From: Candidatus Poribacteria bacterium
Lineage (GTDB): Bacteria; Poribacteria; DTPJ01; WJIO01
Direction of reading: 5' to 3'
Assembly (NCBI GenBank): GCA_014730235.1
Contig: WJIO01000083.1
Span: 1 to 7,205, forward strand
Length of the DNA stretch: 7,205 bases
The position numbers and the translations under genes were made by a program. The notes below the pieces were generated by a model. The model worked only from the letters and a program-made list of their open reading frames with translations, did no database searches and was not told where the DNA came from. Positions 1 to 6,998 of this stretch are shown here, piece after piece; position 1 is the stretch's first letter, and every line of letters starts with the position of its first letter.

Positions 1-788
1 CCTATAAGCTCCCCTGATCTTGTAACTTTGAAACTCGTTCTTTTTATAACTTCCGCCAATCCACCCAGATCAATATCAGGATTATTCTTTATTGCTTTTT
101 CCATAGAACTTTTCACAACCCCGGGACCTGAAACGCCTACGTTAATCACACAATCAGGTTCACCAATTCCCATATAAGCACCGGCCATAAAAGGGTTATC
201 TTCCGGAATATTGGCAAAAACCACCAGTTTCGCGCATGCAAATCCATTTTGGTCTTTAGTCGCAAAGGCCGCTTCTTTAATTATATTACCCATAATTCTT
301 ACAGCTTCCATATTAATTCCGGCCTTTGTAGTTGCCAGGTTGATAGATGAACAAACTTTATTTGTTTGGGAAAGGGCGGCGGGTATAGATTCCATAAGCC
401 GTTGATCACCGGGTTTAATACCTTTATGCACTAAAGCCGAATATCCACCCACCAGGTCTATATTTATATCCTCACAAACCCGATCCAGTCTTTTGGCAAT
501 ATTCAAAAGCTCATCAAAACTGGAACCAGCAGCAATAAGGGCGATAGGACTTACAGCAATACGCTTGTTGACTATAGGTATACCATATTTCTGTTCAAAT
601 TTATCACATGCTTTTACAAGGTTCGAGGCTTTTGAATGTATTTTTCGGGCAATTTTATCGCCTATATCTCCGCTGCCTGCACATTCCCAGAGACTAATTC
701 CCATTGTTATAGCCCTTACATCCAGGTTCTCCATGCGGATCATTTCTATTGTTTCAATTATTTCCTCGTATCTGGGCAATTTATACAT
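1..788 (-). CDS. UPF0210 (DUF711) PFL-fold family protein, N-terminal 262 codons; C-terminus outside window
   Basis: The frame is open from ATG at 788 to the window edge, giving 262 codons plus two bases, and the translation matches UPF0210/DUF711 proteins. Family landmarks are an early NLDVRAITMGISL (residues 21-33), NKRIAVSPI near residue 74, NIPEDNPFMAGAYMGIGEPD at 193-212 and NVGVSGPG at 216-223. Family members are about 450 residues, so roughly 190 are missing beyond the edge. Known of the family: a fold related to pyruvate formate-lyase/ribonucleotide reductase barrels, no established reaction, and frequent pairing with a small ACT-domain gene, as here. No signal peptide is visible, so it is probably cytoplasmic. 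The start lies 3 bases after the TAG of the ACT gene (TAG GTG ATG). The only upstream AGG is too close to be a normal ribosome site, which suggests translational coupling. The adjacent GTG (789-791) is a possible start one codon earlier. Confidence 0.93.
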   Translation of the reverse strand, partial: MYKLPRYEEIIETIEMIRMENLDVRAITMGISLWECAGSGDIGDKIARKIHSKASNLVKACDKFEQKYGIPIVNKRIAVSPIALIAAGSSFDELLNIAKRLDRVCEDINIDLVGGYSALVHKGIKPGDQRLMESIPAALSQTNKVCSSINLATTKAGINMEAVRIMGNIIKEAAFATKDQNGFACAKLVVFANIPEDNPFMAGAYMGIGEPDCVINVGVSGPGVVKSSMEKAIKNNPDIDLGGLAEVIKRTSFKVTRSGELI

Positions 789-791
789 CAC

Positions 792-1367
792 CTACACTTT
801 ATGCATAGCGTTAAATATCTGCTGGCTTTGAATATTTATCTCAACTGAAAGTTCCCTGGAGCATTTATCAAGGGCTTCCCTGAGTTCAGATAGGCTAATA
901 CCGTCATCAATCTCCACCCTGGCCACCATAGTATATTCGGGTCTTCCGTGAATAATATAGGACGGTGCGGTAGAAAGTTCAAGTATATTGATATTTCTAT
1001 CAGCTAAAGCTTTTGTAACTCCCGCAACTATACCTATCCTGTCATCCCCGATAACAGTAATTACAACCCTATCCATGTCTGCATGCAGTTTTTTTCCGTA
1101 TTCTATTTCATCAGGAACGGTAGCAGGACGTAAGGAATAACTTACATCCATTTCACTACAGCGTATTTCCAGGCTGTTTCTTAAATCCTCAACATCAATA
1201 TCTTTAGTAGGCCGAAGAAGGAGTATCATGGCAAATTCATCACTAAGAACCGTTTGGTTTATCTCCTGAATATTACATTCATATTCATACAGCACATGAG
1301 AAATACCGGCAACAATACCCGGGTGGTCTTTTCCAACAACTGTCAGTATAAACCTATCATGTTGCAT
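792..1367 (-). CDS. tandem ACT-domain protein (duplicated UPF0237-like), probable partner of the UPF0210 protein
   Basis: This 191-residue protein has two ACT domains. The first spans about residues 5-80 and carries VVGKDHPGIVAGISHVL (10-26) and INQTVLSDEFAM (36-47). The second spans about 99-180 and carries VIGDDRIGIVAGVTKAL (105-121). It ends NIQSQQIFNAMHKV, a tail typical of single-domain UPF0237 proteins. The glycine-rich loop after the first strand, which forms the ligand site in ACT regulators, is intact in both halves. ACT domains usually bind amino acids or other small metabolites. GcvR of E. coli has a similar size and double-ACT layout, but the UPF0237 tail and the adjacent UPF0210 gene argue for the latter family. 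No DNA-binding domain is seen. The start is ATG at 1367 with GGAG at 1378-1381 (10-base spacing). The ligand is unknown. Confidence 0.93.
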   Translation of the reverse strand: MQHDRFILTVVGKDHPGIVAGISHVLYEYECNIQEINQTVLSDEFAMILLLRPTKDIDVEDLRNSLEIRCSEMDVSYSLRPATVPDEIEYGKKLHADMDRVVITVIGDDRIGIVAGVTKALADRNINILELSTAPSYIIHGRPEYTMVARVEIDDGISLSELREALDKCSRELSVEINIQSQQIFNAMHKV

Positions 1368-1431
1368 TATTAATCATCTCCATGAAAATTTTATGTAAAA
1401 GAATCAAAAAGGAGAGAAGGATTGGAAGGTT

Positions 1432-1497
1432 TTAGATTCTTCGCTCCCTTCAGAATAACCCCCATATTTGTCATTCTGAACAAAGCGAAGAATCTAA
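1432..1497. repeat. REP-like palindromic intergenic repeat
   Basis: A perfect 14-bp inverted repeat (TTAGATTCTTCGCT at 1432-1445, AGCGAAGAATCTAA at 1484-1497) encloses a 3x3 internal loop and a second 8-bp stem (TTCAGAAT 1449-1456, ATTCTGAA 1473-1480). A 2-bp continuation (1458-1459 with 1470-1471) closes a loop of about 10 bases. The motif GTCATTCTGAAC...GCGAAGAATCT resembles a dispersed repeat that I recall from several unrelated bacterial genomes; that comparison is memory, not a search. It lies between the HEAT gene stop and the ACT gene. No T-run follows the stem in the direction of transcription, so it is not a classical terminator, although the folded RNA could slow read-through or protect the upstream mRNA. 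Confidence 0.8.
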
Positions 1498-1507
1498 TCT
1501 GAAAATA

Positions 1508-4500
1508 TTATATCTCGTAACCCAGGTCTTCACCGGTTATCTTTTGTAAAGCAATAGCAGCCTCATAGTGCATATTACCCTGAGTATTTTCAAGCGTATC
1601 CCTGAGGGCGGGTACAGCCTTCTGACTCCCGGCATCACCCAATGCTCTTGCCGCAGTATATCTGACGCTGTTAGCTTTACCTGTGTCCTGAACAGTCTCT
1701 ATCAAAGCTGCAATTCCAGCCAGTCTATTTATTTTGCCAAGTCCAATAGCTGATTGTATTTTAACACTGTCAGTAGCATCACTAAGGCCGTCTATCAAAG
1801 CCTGTTCTGCCGATGGATCAGCAATAACGCCCAGAGCTGTGGCCGAATCACGCCTGACAACCTCTTCTGCGTCATTTTTCAGTTTATCTATCAAAGGTTG
1901 GATCACCTCTTTTCGACCGCTTTCACCCAGGGCCAAAGCTGCTCCCTGCCTTATAGCTACTGTGGCATTATCAAGCATTTCTATCAACAAGGGAATTTCA
2001 TCTGTGCCGCTCAGAGCCATCATTCCAGCGGAACGTATAGAGGCTGAATACCATGTATCATTAACTCTTTCCTTGACTATATCGGGAACTGAAGAAATAT
2101 CCAGCTTACCAACAGCATGACCGACCTGGATCCATACAGCATCCGATTCGTTCTCATCACTTAAACGTTGGATCAAAAGGGATGAAGCTCTGCTATCACC
2201 AATTTCACCCAGAGCCTTTGCTGCATTAGCTCTTATTGTATTTGGTTCTTTCATATCGCCCAAAATTCCCATTAGCTTTAAGACCGCGGAATTTGCTTTA
2301 ATAGTACCCAACGCTGTTATTGCATTTTGTCTTATAGTCAGATCGTCTTCCAGAGCACCGGTCAATACATCAGCAACAGCAACTCCGTCATATCCTATGC
2401 TGGCCAGAGATGATATCGCATTTACACGAAGTGAATCATCTTCTGTATCACTTCCCACGATCTCAGCCAGAGAAGCAGAAGCCCTTTTGTCTTTAATTAA
2501 TCCTAGTGCAACCACAGCATTATTGCGAATGGATTGAATACCAGAATCCAGTGACTGAATCAATGGCATTATACCGCGCTCATCTTTTATTTTGCCGAGA
2601 GCTTCGGCTGCATTGGCCCTTACTGTAACCCATTCATCTTCATTTCCAAGAAGCTCTACCAGGTTATCCACAGCCCTTCTATCGGTTATAAGTCCCAGGG
2701 ATTTAGCGGCTTCACTTCTCACGACAACGCTCTCATCCTCAAGAGCAGAATTCAGAGCTTCTGTAGCATCAGCACTGGCAATTAACCCCAGAGTCTTGGC
2801 TACTTTACCTTTGGGTACTGCGTCGATCTCTGGATTATTAAGGACATCTATCAGTGGTTGAACAGCCGGACCTGCAATTTTATCCAGCGCAGTTATTGCC
2901 TGGTTGACAACAGCATCTGCTTCAGGCTCATCATCCTTACCCTCAACAATTACATCAATAAGATCATCAACAGCGTTTTTGTTGGCAATTTCACCCAGTG
3001 ACCATGTGGCCATAACTCTTGCCGACTCATATTTGTCATTTCTCATTGTATCAATAAGCACGTCCACAGAATCAGTACTTTTAAGAGTACCCCTGCCAAG
3101 TGCGCTGGCAGCTTCACTGCGAACAATTCCACTATCATCATCTTTAAGGGTTTTAACAAGGGCTGACCTTGCATCGGCATTATCAAGCTCATAAAGAGCG
3201 GTAGCAGCATTTTTTCTGACTGCTGCGCTTTTATCTTTTCTCACTGCGCGCATAAGCGCCGAAAGTGCATTTTCACCTTTAACTTTTCCCAGCGCCAGGG
3301 CTGCTGCACTTCGGATAGAACTTCTTTCTTCCTGTTCAATTTCCCTGTCTTCATAAGATACCAGACCTATCAACTCATTGGCTTCAGCTTCTTCCCCGGC
3401 TTTAACATATATCTTTACCAGTTCACCCTTGCTGGGAGCCTTAACCTGCTGACCTGTGGATGTCTCTGCCAGAACAGTAACATTGGATACCAGATCGTCA
3501 GAACCTTCCTCCTCATTCCATTTGGTAACAGTTCCCTTTTCCGGCATTAATATACCTGTAACGATCTCGCCCTTTAAAAGTCCCACAAGGGCTTCACTGG
3601 GCCAGGAATTTTCCATTGTACGAAGAGCCGTTGCGGCAGTTTTTCTTATTCCATCTTTCTCATATTCATCTATTAATATTTTTACCAGAAGCCCTAGGGC
3701 CTCAGTATCTTTTAAAGTGCCAAGGGAGGTAATAGCTGAATCCCTGATCTTCTCTCGCTCTTTTTTGTCCATAACAATCGACATCAAAGGCTTAGTCGCT
3801 CTTTTATCGTTTATAGTTCCAAGGGAAGCGGCTGCATTCGCCCTGGTAACAGCATCCTCATCTTTCAAAGCTTCTATTAGTTGTGGTACTGCACGTCTAT
3901 CCTTAAGAGTACCAAGAGAATCAGCTGCCATAGAGCGAAGGCTTTTTCTCTCATCTTTCAGTGCGGCAATCAAAGGTTCAACTGCCCGATCATCACCAAT
4001 AGAGCCTAAAATGGAAGCAGCGTTTTCAACTGCATTATTATTTCTGCTGTTTTTTAACACATCTATCAAAGGTTCAACAGCAGCAGGACCGATATCAACT
4101 AAAGCAGAAGAAGCGCCAGACCTTACAGAAGCGGCATTAGCCTTTTCAGTCTCTGTGGCATCAAAAGTCGTTTCCCTTTGCATGGCCACAATCAATGATG
4201 GTATTGCATCTGGATCGCCAATTGTACCCAGTATAGAAGCCGCAGAAACCTGTAATGCTGTGCGCTTTGATAATTCTTTGACATATTCATCACCAATCTT
4301 ATCTCCGATAAAATCGGTGGAAGGAAGCTGGATACCTTCAGCTTCAGTATTCAAGACTTCTATAAGTTTGGGAACAACTGGTTTTCCTATCTTAATCAGG
4401 GCGTTATTTGCGCTTGTTTTTACATATGAGTTATTATCAGCCAGTAGTTCTATGAGAAGGTCTATTCCTGTATCATCCTCTATAGCACCCAATATATCAG

Positions 4501-5386
4501 CAGCAGCTATACGTACCTGAGCCATCTCGTTTTTCATAGCCTTGTGCAGAGCTTCTACCATCTTATCTCCGCCGATCATACGAAGGGCAACAGGTATATA
4601 AAATTTAACTCCGGGATCCTCGTCAGTTAGTAATTCAACTACAGGATCAATTGCTCTGTCGTCGCCTATCTTACCCAGTGCAATAACAGCCTGTCGTCGA
4701 ACTATACGGTTTTCATTTTGTAAAGCTGCTATAAGACCCTCAAATGTTATATCCTTAAAAGACACCAGAAGGTCAACTACTTTTCCCCGAATTTCAGTAT
4801 TATGAACTTTAAGACATTCAACAAGCAAATCAACAGCAGTTTTACCCGAACTGCTTATCCAACTGGAATCAGATACCAGGATCATTGTCGCTGGCTCAAT
4901 GCTTGATATCCATTTCCTTTCCAGTTTAACAAGATTATCTTCATCGTCATCTGTGCGAAGGTCCTCATCAATAGCTTCCAGCTCTTTTATTTGCTCTTCA
5001 ATAGAATTAACCATGGATATAATATCTGAAATGGCCTTTTGTCGTGAAGAGGAATCAGCGCTGGAGCTGATAATTTCAAGGGCCTTAAGGGGGCATAAAG
5101 CTTCCGGATTCCCGGATTCCACCTGTAAAGCCAGGTTCAGTTCGTTCTTAAGCTGACTTACGTCCTGACTTTCTTTATATTTACCTTGCTGTATAAGAGT
5201 TCTGGCGTTTGCCAGATTTTCATTTTCTTTCTCACCACAACCAGCCCACAATAAGGCACAGAATACAACAAGTGAGAAAAATGTCAAAAATCGTAAGACT
5301 CTGGATGAGTTGAAAAGCTCTTTATAAGCATTAAACTCATTCTTGGGTCTACGGTTCAAATTTACTCCAAATCTATTATGGATCAT
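1508..5386 (-). CDS. giant HEAT-repeat lipoprotein with inserted lipoyl-like domain
   Basis: The protein has 1292 residues. Residues 1-49 form a long basic N-region and a hydrophobic core (about 33-47) ending WAGC, so Cys50 is a likely lipidation site. Tryptophan at -3 of the lipobox is atypical. Residues about 55-104 look like one or two TPR-type helical hairpins, followed by an acidic helical stretch (115-160). From about 196 to the end run roughly 30 HEAT/PBS-lyase-type repeats of about 31 residues with the pattern RxxAxxALGxIxDxRAVxPLIxxLxD. They are interrupted at 606-680 by a barrel-sandwich-like segment and by a shorter loop at 350-370. Such solenoids bind proteins; no catalytic motif is visible, so a membrane-anchored scaffold is inferred. 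It is not a phycobilin lyase by context. The start ATG at 5386 has GGGAG at 5396-5400, 9 bases away. A TTG at codon 10, itself preceded by GGAG, is a weaker alternative. The partner is unknown. Confidence 0.92.
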   Translation of the reverse strand: MIHNRFGVNLNRRPKNEFNAYKELFNSSRVLRFLTFFSLVVFCALLWAGCGEKENENLANARTLIQQGKYKESQDVSQLKNELNLALQVESGNPEALCPLKALEIISSSADSSSRQKAISDIISMVNSIEEQIKELEAIDEDLRTDDDEDNLVKLERKWISSIEPATMILVSDSSWISSSGKTAVDLLVECLKVHNTEIRGKVVDLLVSFKDITFEGLIAALQNENRIVRRQAVIALGKIGDDRAIDPVVELLTDEDPGVKFYIPVALRMIGGDKMVEALHKAMKNEMAQVRIAAADILGAIEDDTGIDLLIELLADNNSYVKTSANNALIKIGKPVVPKLIEVLNTEAEGIQLPSTDFIGDKIGDEYVKELSKRTALQVSAASILGTIGDPDAIPSLIVAMQRETTFDATETEKANAASVRSGASSALVDIGPAAVEPLIDVLKNSRNNNAVENAASILGSIGDDRAVEPLIAALKDERKSLRSMAADSLGTLKDRRAVPQLIEALKDEDAVTRANAAASLGTINDKRATKPLMSIVMDKKEREKIRDSAITSLGTLKDTEALGLLVKILIDEYEKDGIRKTAATALRTMENSWPSEALVGLLKGEIVTGILMPEKGTVTKWNEEEGSDDLVSNVTVLAETSTGQQVKAPSKGELVKIYVKAGEEAEANELIGLVSYEDREIEQEERSSIRSAAALALGKVKGENALSALMRAVRKDKSAAVRKNAATALYELDNADARSALVKTLKDDDSGIVRSEAASALGRGTLKSTDSVDVLIDTMRNDKYESARVMATWSLGEIANKNAVDDLIDVIVEGKDDEPEADAVVNQAITALDKIAGPAVQPLIDVLNNPEIDAVPKGKVAKTLGLIASADATEALNSALEDESVVVRSEAAKSLGLITDRRAVDNLVELLGNEDEWVTVRANAAEALGKIKDERGIMPLIQSLDSGIQSIRNNAVVALGLIKDKRASASLAEIVGSDTEDDSLRVNAISSLASIGYDGVAVADVLTGALEDDLTIRQNAITALGTIKANSAVLKLMGILGDMKEPNTIRANAAKALGEIGDSRASSLLIQRLSDENESDAVWIQVGHAVGKLDISSVPDIVKERVNDTWYSASIRSAGMMALSGTDEIPLLIEMLDNATVAIRQGAALALGESGRKEVIQPLIDKLKNDAEEVVRRDSATALGVIADPSAEQALIDGLSDATDSVKIQSAIGLGKINRLAGIAALIETVQDTGKANSVRYTAARALGDAGSQKAVPALRDTLENTQGNMHYEAAIALQKITGEDLGYEI
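3347..3571 (-). other. lipoyl/biotinyl-type barrel-sandwich-hybrid segment within the HEAT protein (residues about 606-680)
   Basis: This segment lacks HEAT periodicity and is rich in beta-formers, G and P. Two halves echo each other: MPEKGTVTKW...EEG (614-628) and APSKGELVKIYVKAG (650-664). This is the quasi-twofold pattern of lipoyl/biotinyl domains and of membrane-fusion-protein hybrids. It also aligns with the E2 lipoyl-domain layout: GTxxKW, then VLAE (638-641), then VKAPxxGxLxKIxVxxG. The hairpin that carries the lipoyl lysine in E2 (the DKA motif) reads AETSTGQQ here, with no lysine and about three residues fewer, so attachment of a cofactor is not expected. It sits exactly between two HEAT units, after the helix ending EALVGLLKGE and before IRSAAALALGKV (691-702), so the solenoid can continue around it. 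Confidence 0.65.
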
Positions 5387-5395
5387 TACATTACG

Positions 5396-5400
5396 CTCCC
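5396..5400 (-). promoter_or_regulatory. ribosome binding site of the HEAT lipoprotein gene
   Basis: GGGAG on the minus strand lies 9 bases before the ATG at 5384-5386. It supports that start over the internal TTG at codon 10, and therefore supports the unusually long N-region of the signal peptide. Confidence 0.7.
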
Positions 5401-5402
5401 TT

Positions 5403-5480
5403 CTCGATATTGGGTGCTAAACATCAATGCCGATCATGAGCTAATTAACTCAAAATCATTATATAATGCGAAATATCGAG
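5403..5480. repeat. 9-bp inverted repeat bracketing the promoter of the HEAT gene
   Basis: CTCGATATT (5403-5411) and AATATCGAG (5472-5480) are perfect inverted copies separated by 60 bp. One arm fills the end of the promoter spacer next to the -35 box. The other lies in the leader, just upstream of the ribosome site. If transcription starts near 5451, only the leader arm is transcribed, so an RNA hairpin is unlikely from this promoter and a pair of protein-binding half sites is more plausible. No cognate regulator is in the window. Confidence 0.55.
5438..5451. promoter_or_regulatory. imperfect palindrome at the predicted transcription start
   Basis: GAGTTAATTAGCTC on the minus strand is a 14-bp dyad with a single mismatched pair, positioned where transcription from the 5458-5486 promoter should begin. 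The half sequence GAGTTAAT occurs again at 5557-5564 on the plus strand. It could be an operator, but AT-rich dyads of this size also arise by chance. Confidence 0.3.
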
Positions 5481-5486
5481 CATCAA
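5458..5486 (-). promoter_or_regulatory. sigma70-type promoter of the HEAT lipoprotein gene
   Basis: On the minus strand TTGATG (5481-5486) and a perfect TATAAT (5458-5463) are separated by exactly 17 bp. The predicted start near 5451 gives a leader of about 65 bases before the ATG at 5386. This is the best promoter match in the window and implies that the HEAT gene is transcribed on its own rather than only from the upstream secreted-protein gene. Confidence 0.7.
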
Positions 5487-5574
5487 AGTATTTTCCAGTA
5501 AATCCCTTTATCCCTCTTTAATCCACAGAGAGTAAAGATGTATTTAAAAATACCAAGAGTTAATCAACCTGAAT

Positions 5575-6912
5575 CTACCTGATAAACTGAGCATGGCCTT
5601 TTCCTAACAACTGACCTGTTTTTGTATCGCGTATATAGGAAGAAGCCACAATATTTCCATTTGCTCCCCTTATAACTACCGTTCCCAGATTTGAACCTTC
5701 AAAGTAACTCTTCATCAATTCGTCTTTTCTTTCGTAAGGATCAAGTTGAAGTTGCCTGACACCAAGTTTCTTACCTTCATCATTGAAGAAAAATAGTTCT
5801 AAAGCAACAGACTCCTGTCCGGTATTTAAAAGTGAAAGAAAATCCTGGGAATTTTTCAGAGGAGTAAAGTGACTTATAAACAAAAAATCTTTGTTTCCAC
5901 CGACTGCCGGAATTCCTAATATCCCCTCCGGCCCTTTTTCCAGATAATCAGCGATGATACGGGAAGTACCACTTATATGTATTATGCCATTTTTCGCGTT
6001 TCTGATATAATCGGCAGGATCAATCAAGGCTGTACCATTTATAGGCAAAAGTTTTTCCAGTCTGTAGGAACCGTCATTACCAAGAAAACTAATTCTGACG
6101 GCAGGGCCTTCAGCATTAGTATCAGTAATAATAAGCCTGCTTTCTGTATCTGTATTGGCGGAAAACATATCTATAAATAACTCCCTGGATGGCATCCGGG
6201 CGGGAAAAGCAAAAACCAATCCCTCGGTGTCCCACGATTGACGATAATAAGGGATAACACTACCCCGAAAGTTTCTTATGGAAACTTTACCCAGCATTTC
6301 CCAGGGAATATAATCATCTACTTTTAAAATCAGTATACCATGAGGTCTAAGCATTTTGGGAACAACCCTGAGAAGTTCTCCACTTTTGCTGTAGAATTCC
6401 ATTTGTACCGCTGGCCCTGAACCAAAAGGATCTGATAAAACCAGCAGGCACGAATCGCTATCCAAAAACCTGAAGCAGTTTACAAAATATCGTCCTTCTT
6501 CAACAGGTGTCTGCAACGGAAGCATAAATACAGACCCATTACCCTGAAACTGCCAGTATTCACCAGAAATATTGGGACTGGATGACTTCAATACAATACT
6601 TCCTGGTGAATTCCTGAGATAGTTATCTACCTCAAACTGCAACTTGCCATTAGGAGGGAGTAATTTGCGTATAGAGGAAATATTACGGCCGTATTCATCA
6701 AAAAAAGCAACCTCTATCGAAGGTCCTTGACCGTTTAAATCTGTAACAAGAAGATATGTATGCCCGTCTTCCAAAGGTGGAACATGACCTATTGAAAAGG
6801 AATAAATTTCTGCCGAAGCTGTTAAATTGAAAAATAGTATTATAATTAAACCCAAACTATAAAATATCAGATTAGGAATTATTCTTATACTAAAAATTTT
6901 CGTTCTTGCCAT
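5575..6912 (-). CDS. secreted four-repeat beta-sandwich-like protein of unknown function
   Basis: From ATG at 6912 the protein has 445 residues. Residues 1-34 are a Sec-type signal peptide: basic start, hydrophobic core at about 15-30, and ASA before Glu35. The mature part contains four similar units beginning near residues 50, 151, 255 and 354, about 100 residues apart. Each has the pattern (L)LLxTDxxxxGPxxxxxFxxxxG, then a (L)LPPxG turn, a VDxYI segment and a strand ending in an aromatic-rich motif. Examples are LNGQGPSIEVAFFDEYG (59-75), FGSGPAVQMEFYSKSG (163-178) and NAEGPAVRISFLGNDG (266-281). The fourth unit is the most diverged (LNTGQESVALELFFFNDEGK). No catalytic residues or sorting signal are recognised. 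An extracytoplasmic binding or structural role is inferred. An in-frame GTG at 6960 would add 16 residues, but it has no good ribosome site and would put a charged stretch before the signal peptide. Confidence 0.88.
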   Translation of the reverse strand: MARTKIFSIRIIPNLIFYSLGLIIILFFNLTASAEIYSFSIGHVPPLEDGHTYLLVTDLNGQGPSIEVAFFDEYGRNISSIRKLLPPNGKLQFEVDNYLRNSPGSIVLKSSSPNISGEYWQFQGNGSVFMLPLQTPVEEGRYFVNCFRFLDSDSCLLVLSDPFGSGPAVQMEFYSKSGELLRVVPKMLRPHGILILKVDDYIPWEMLGKVSIRNFRGSVIPYYRQSWDTEGLVFAFPARMPSRELFIDMFSANTDTESRLIITDTNAEGPAVRISFLGNDGSYRLEKLLPINGTALIDPADYIRNAKNGIIHISGTSRIIADYLEKGPEGILGIPAVGGNKDFLFISHFTPLKNSQDFLSLLNTGQESVALELFFFNDEGKKLGVRQLQLDPYERKDELMKSYFEGSNLGTVVIRGANGNIVASSYIRDTKTGQLLGKGHAQFIR

Positions 6913-6920
6913 ATTATAAG

Positions 6921-6925
6921 CCTCT
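6921..6925 (-). promoter_or_regulatory. ribosome binding site that decides the start of the secreted protein gene
   Basis: AGAGG on the minus strand lies 8 bases before ATG at 6910-6912, within the purine-rich run GAGGAAGAGG. The upstream in-frame GTG (6958-6960) lacks a comparable site, so the shorter protein with a compact signal peptide is preferred. Confidence 0.7.
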
Positions 6926-6998
6926 TCCTCAAAGGATATTTTCCTGAGTGGCTTAATCACTTTAAGTAATTTTCAATAAATCTCTTCAACTTTTCTCC

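Noticed and set aside
211-831. Plus-strand open frames at 211-405 and 493-831
   Set aside because: They lie opposite the UPF0210 coding sequence, whose minus-strand translation carries clear family motifs throughout. They have no family resemblance of their own.
1382-1420. A promoter directly upstream of the ACT gene
   Set aside because: The region is AT-rich and contains TTGATT and TAAAAT, but not at a workable spacing. Transcription may come from an unseen signal or from read-through.
1431-1500. Classical terminator of the HEAT gene
   Set aside because: The stem is strong, but the base run after it in the direction of transcription is AACC with no T-tract. A repeat element explains it better.
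2592-3194. Plus-strand frames of about 90 codons rich in S, A and L
   Set aside because: They are complementary shadows of HEAT repeats and have no independent ribosome sites or family motifs.
3347-3571. A functional lipoyl or biotin attachment site
   Set aside because: The turn that should carry the lysine reads ETSTGQQ, so no modifiable lysine is present at the tip.
3456-4520. A 354-codon plus-strand open frame opposite the HEAT gene
   Set aside because: It is antisense to a continuous HEAT array. Its serine/isoleucine/alanine-rich translation repeats with the periodicity of the opposite strand, as expected of a complementary shadow of repeat codons.
5500-5574. Terminator after the secreted-protein gene
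   Set aside because: Only an AT-rich GTATTT/AAATAC dyad with a 2-base loop is present, too weak to call.
6913-6960. GTG at 6960 as the start of the secreted protein
   Set aside because: The ATG at 6912 has a strong ribosome site at ideal spacing and gives a normal signal peptide. The extension is charged and has no comparable site.
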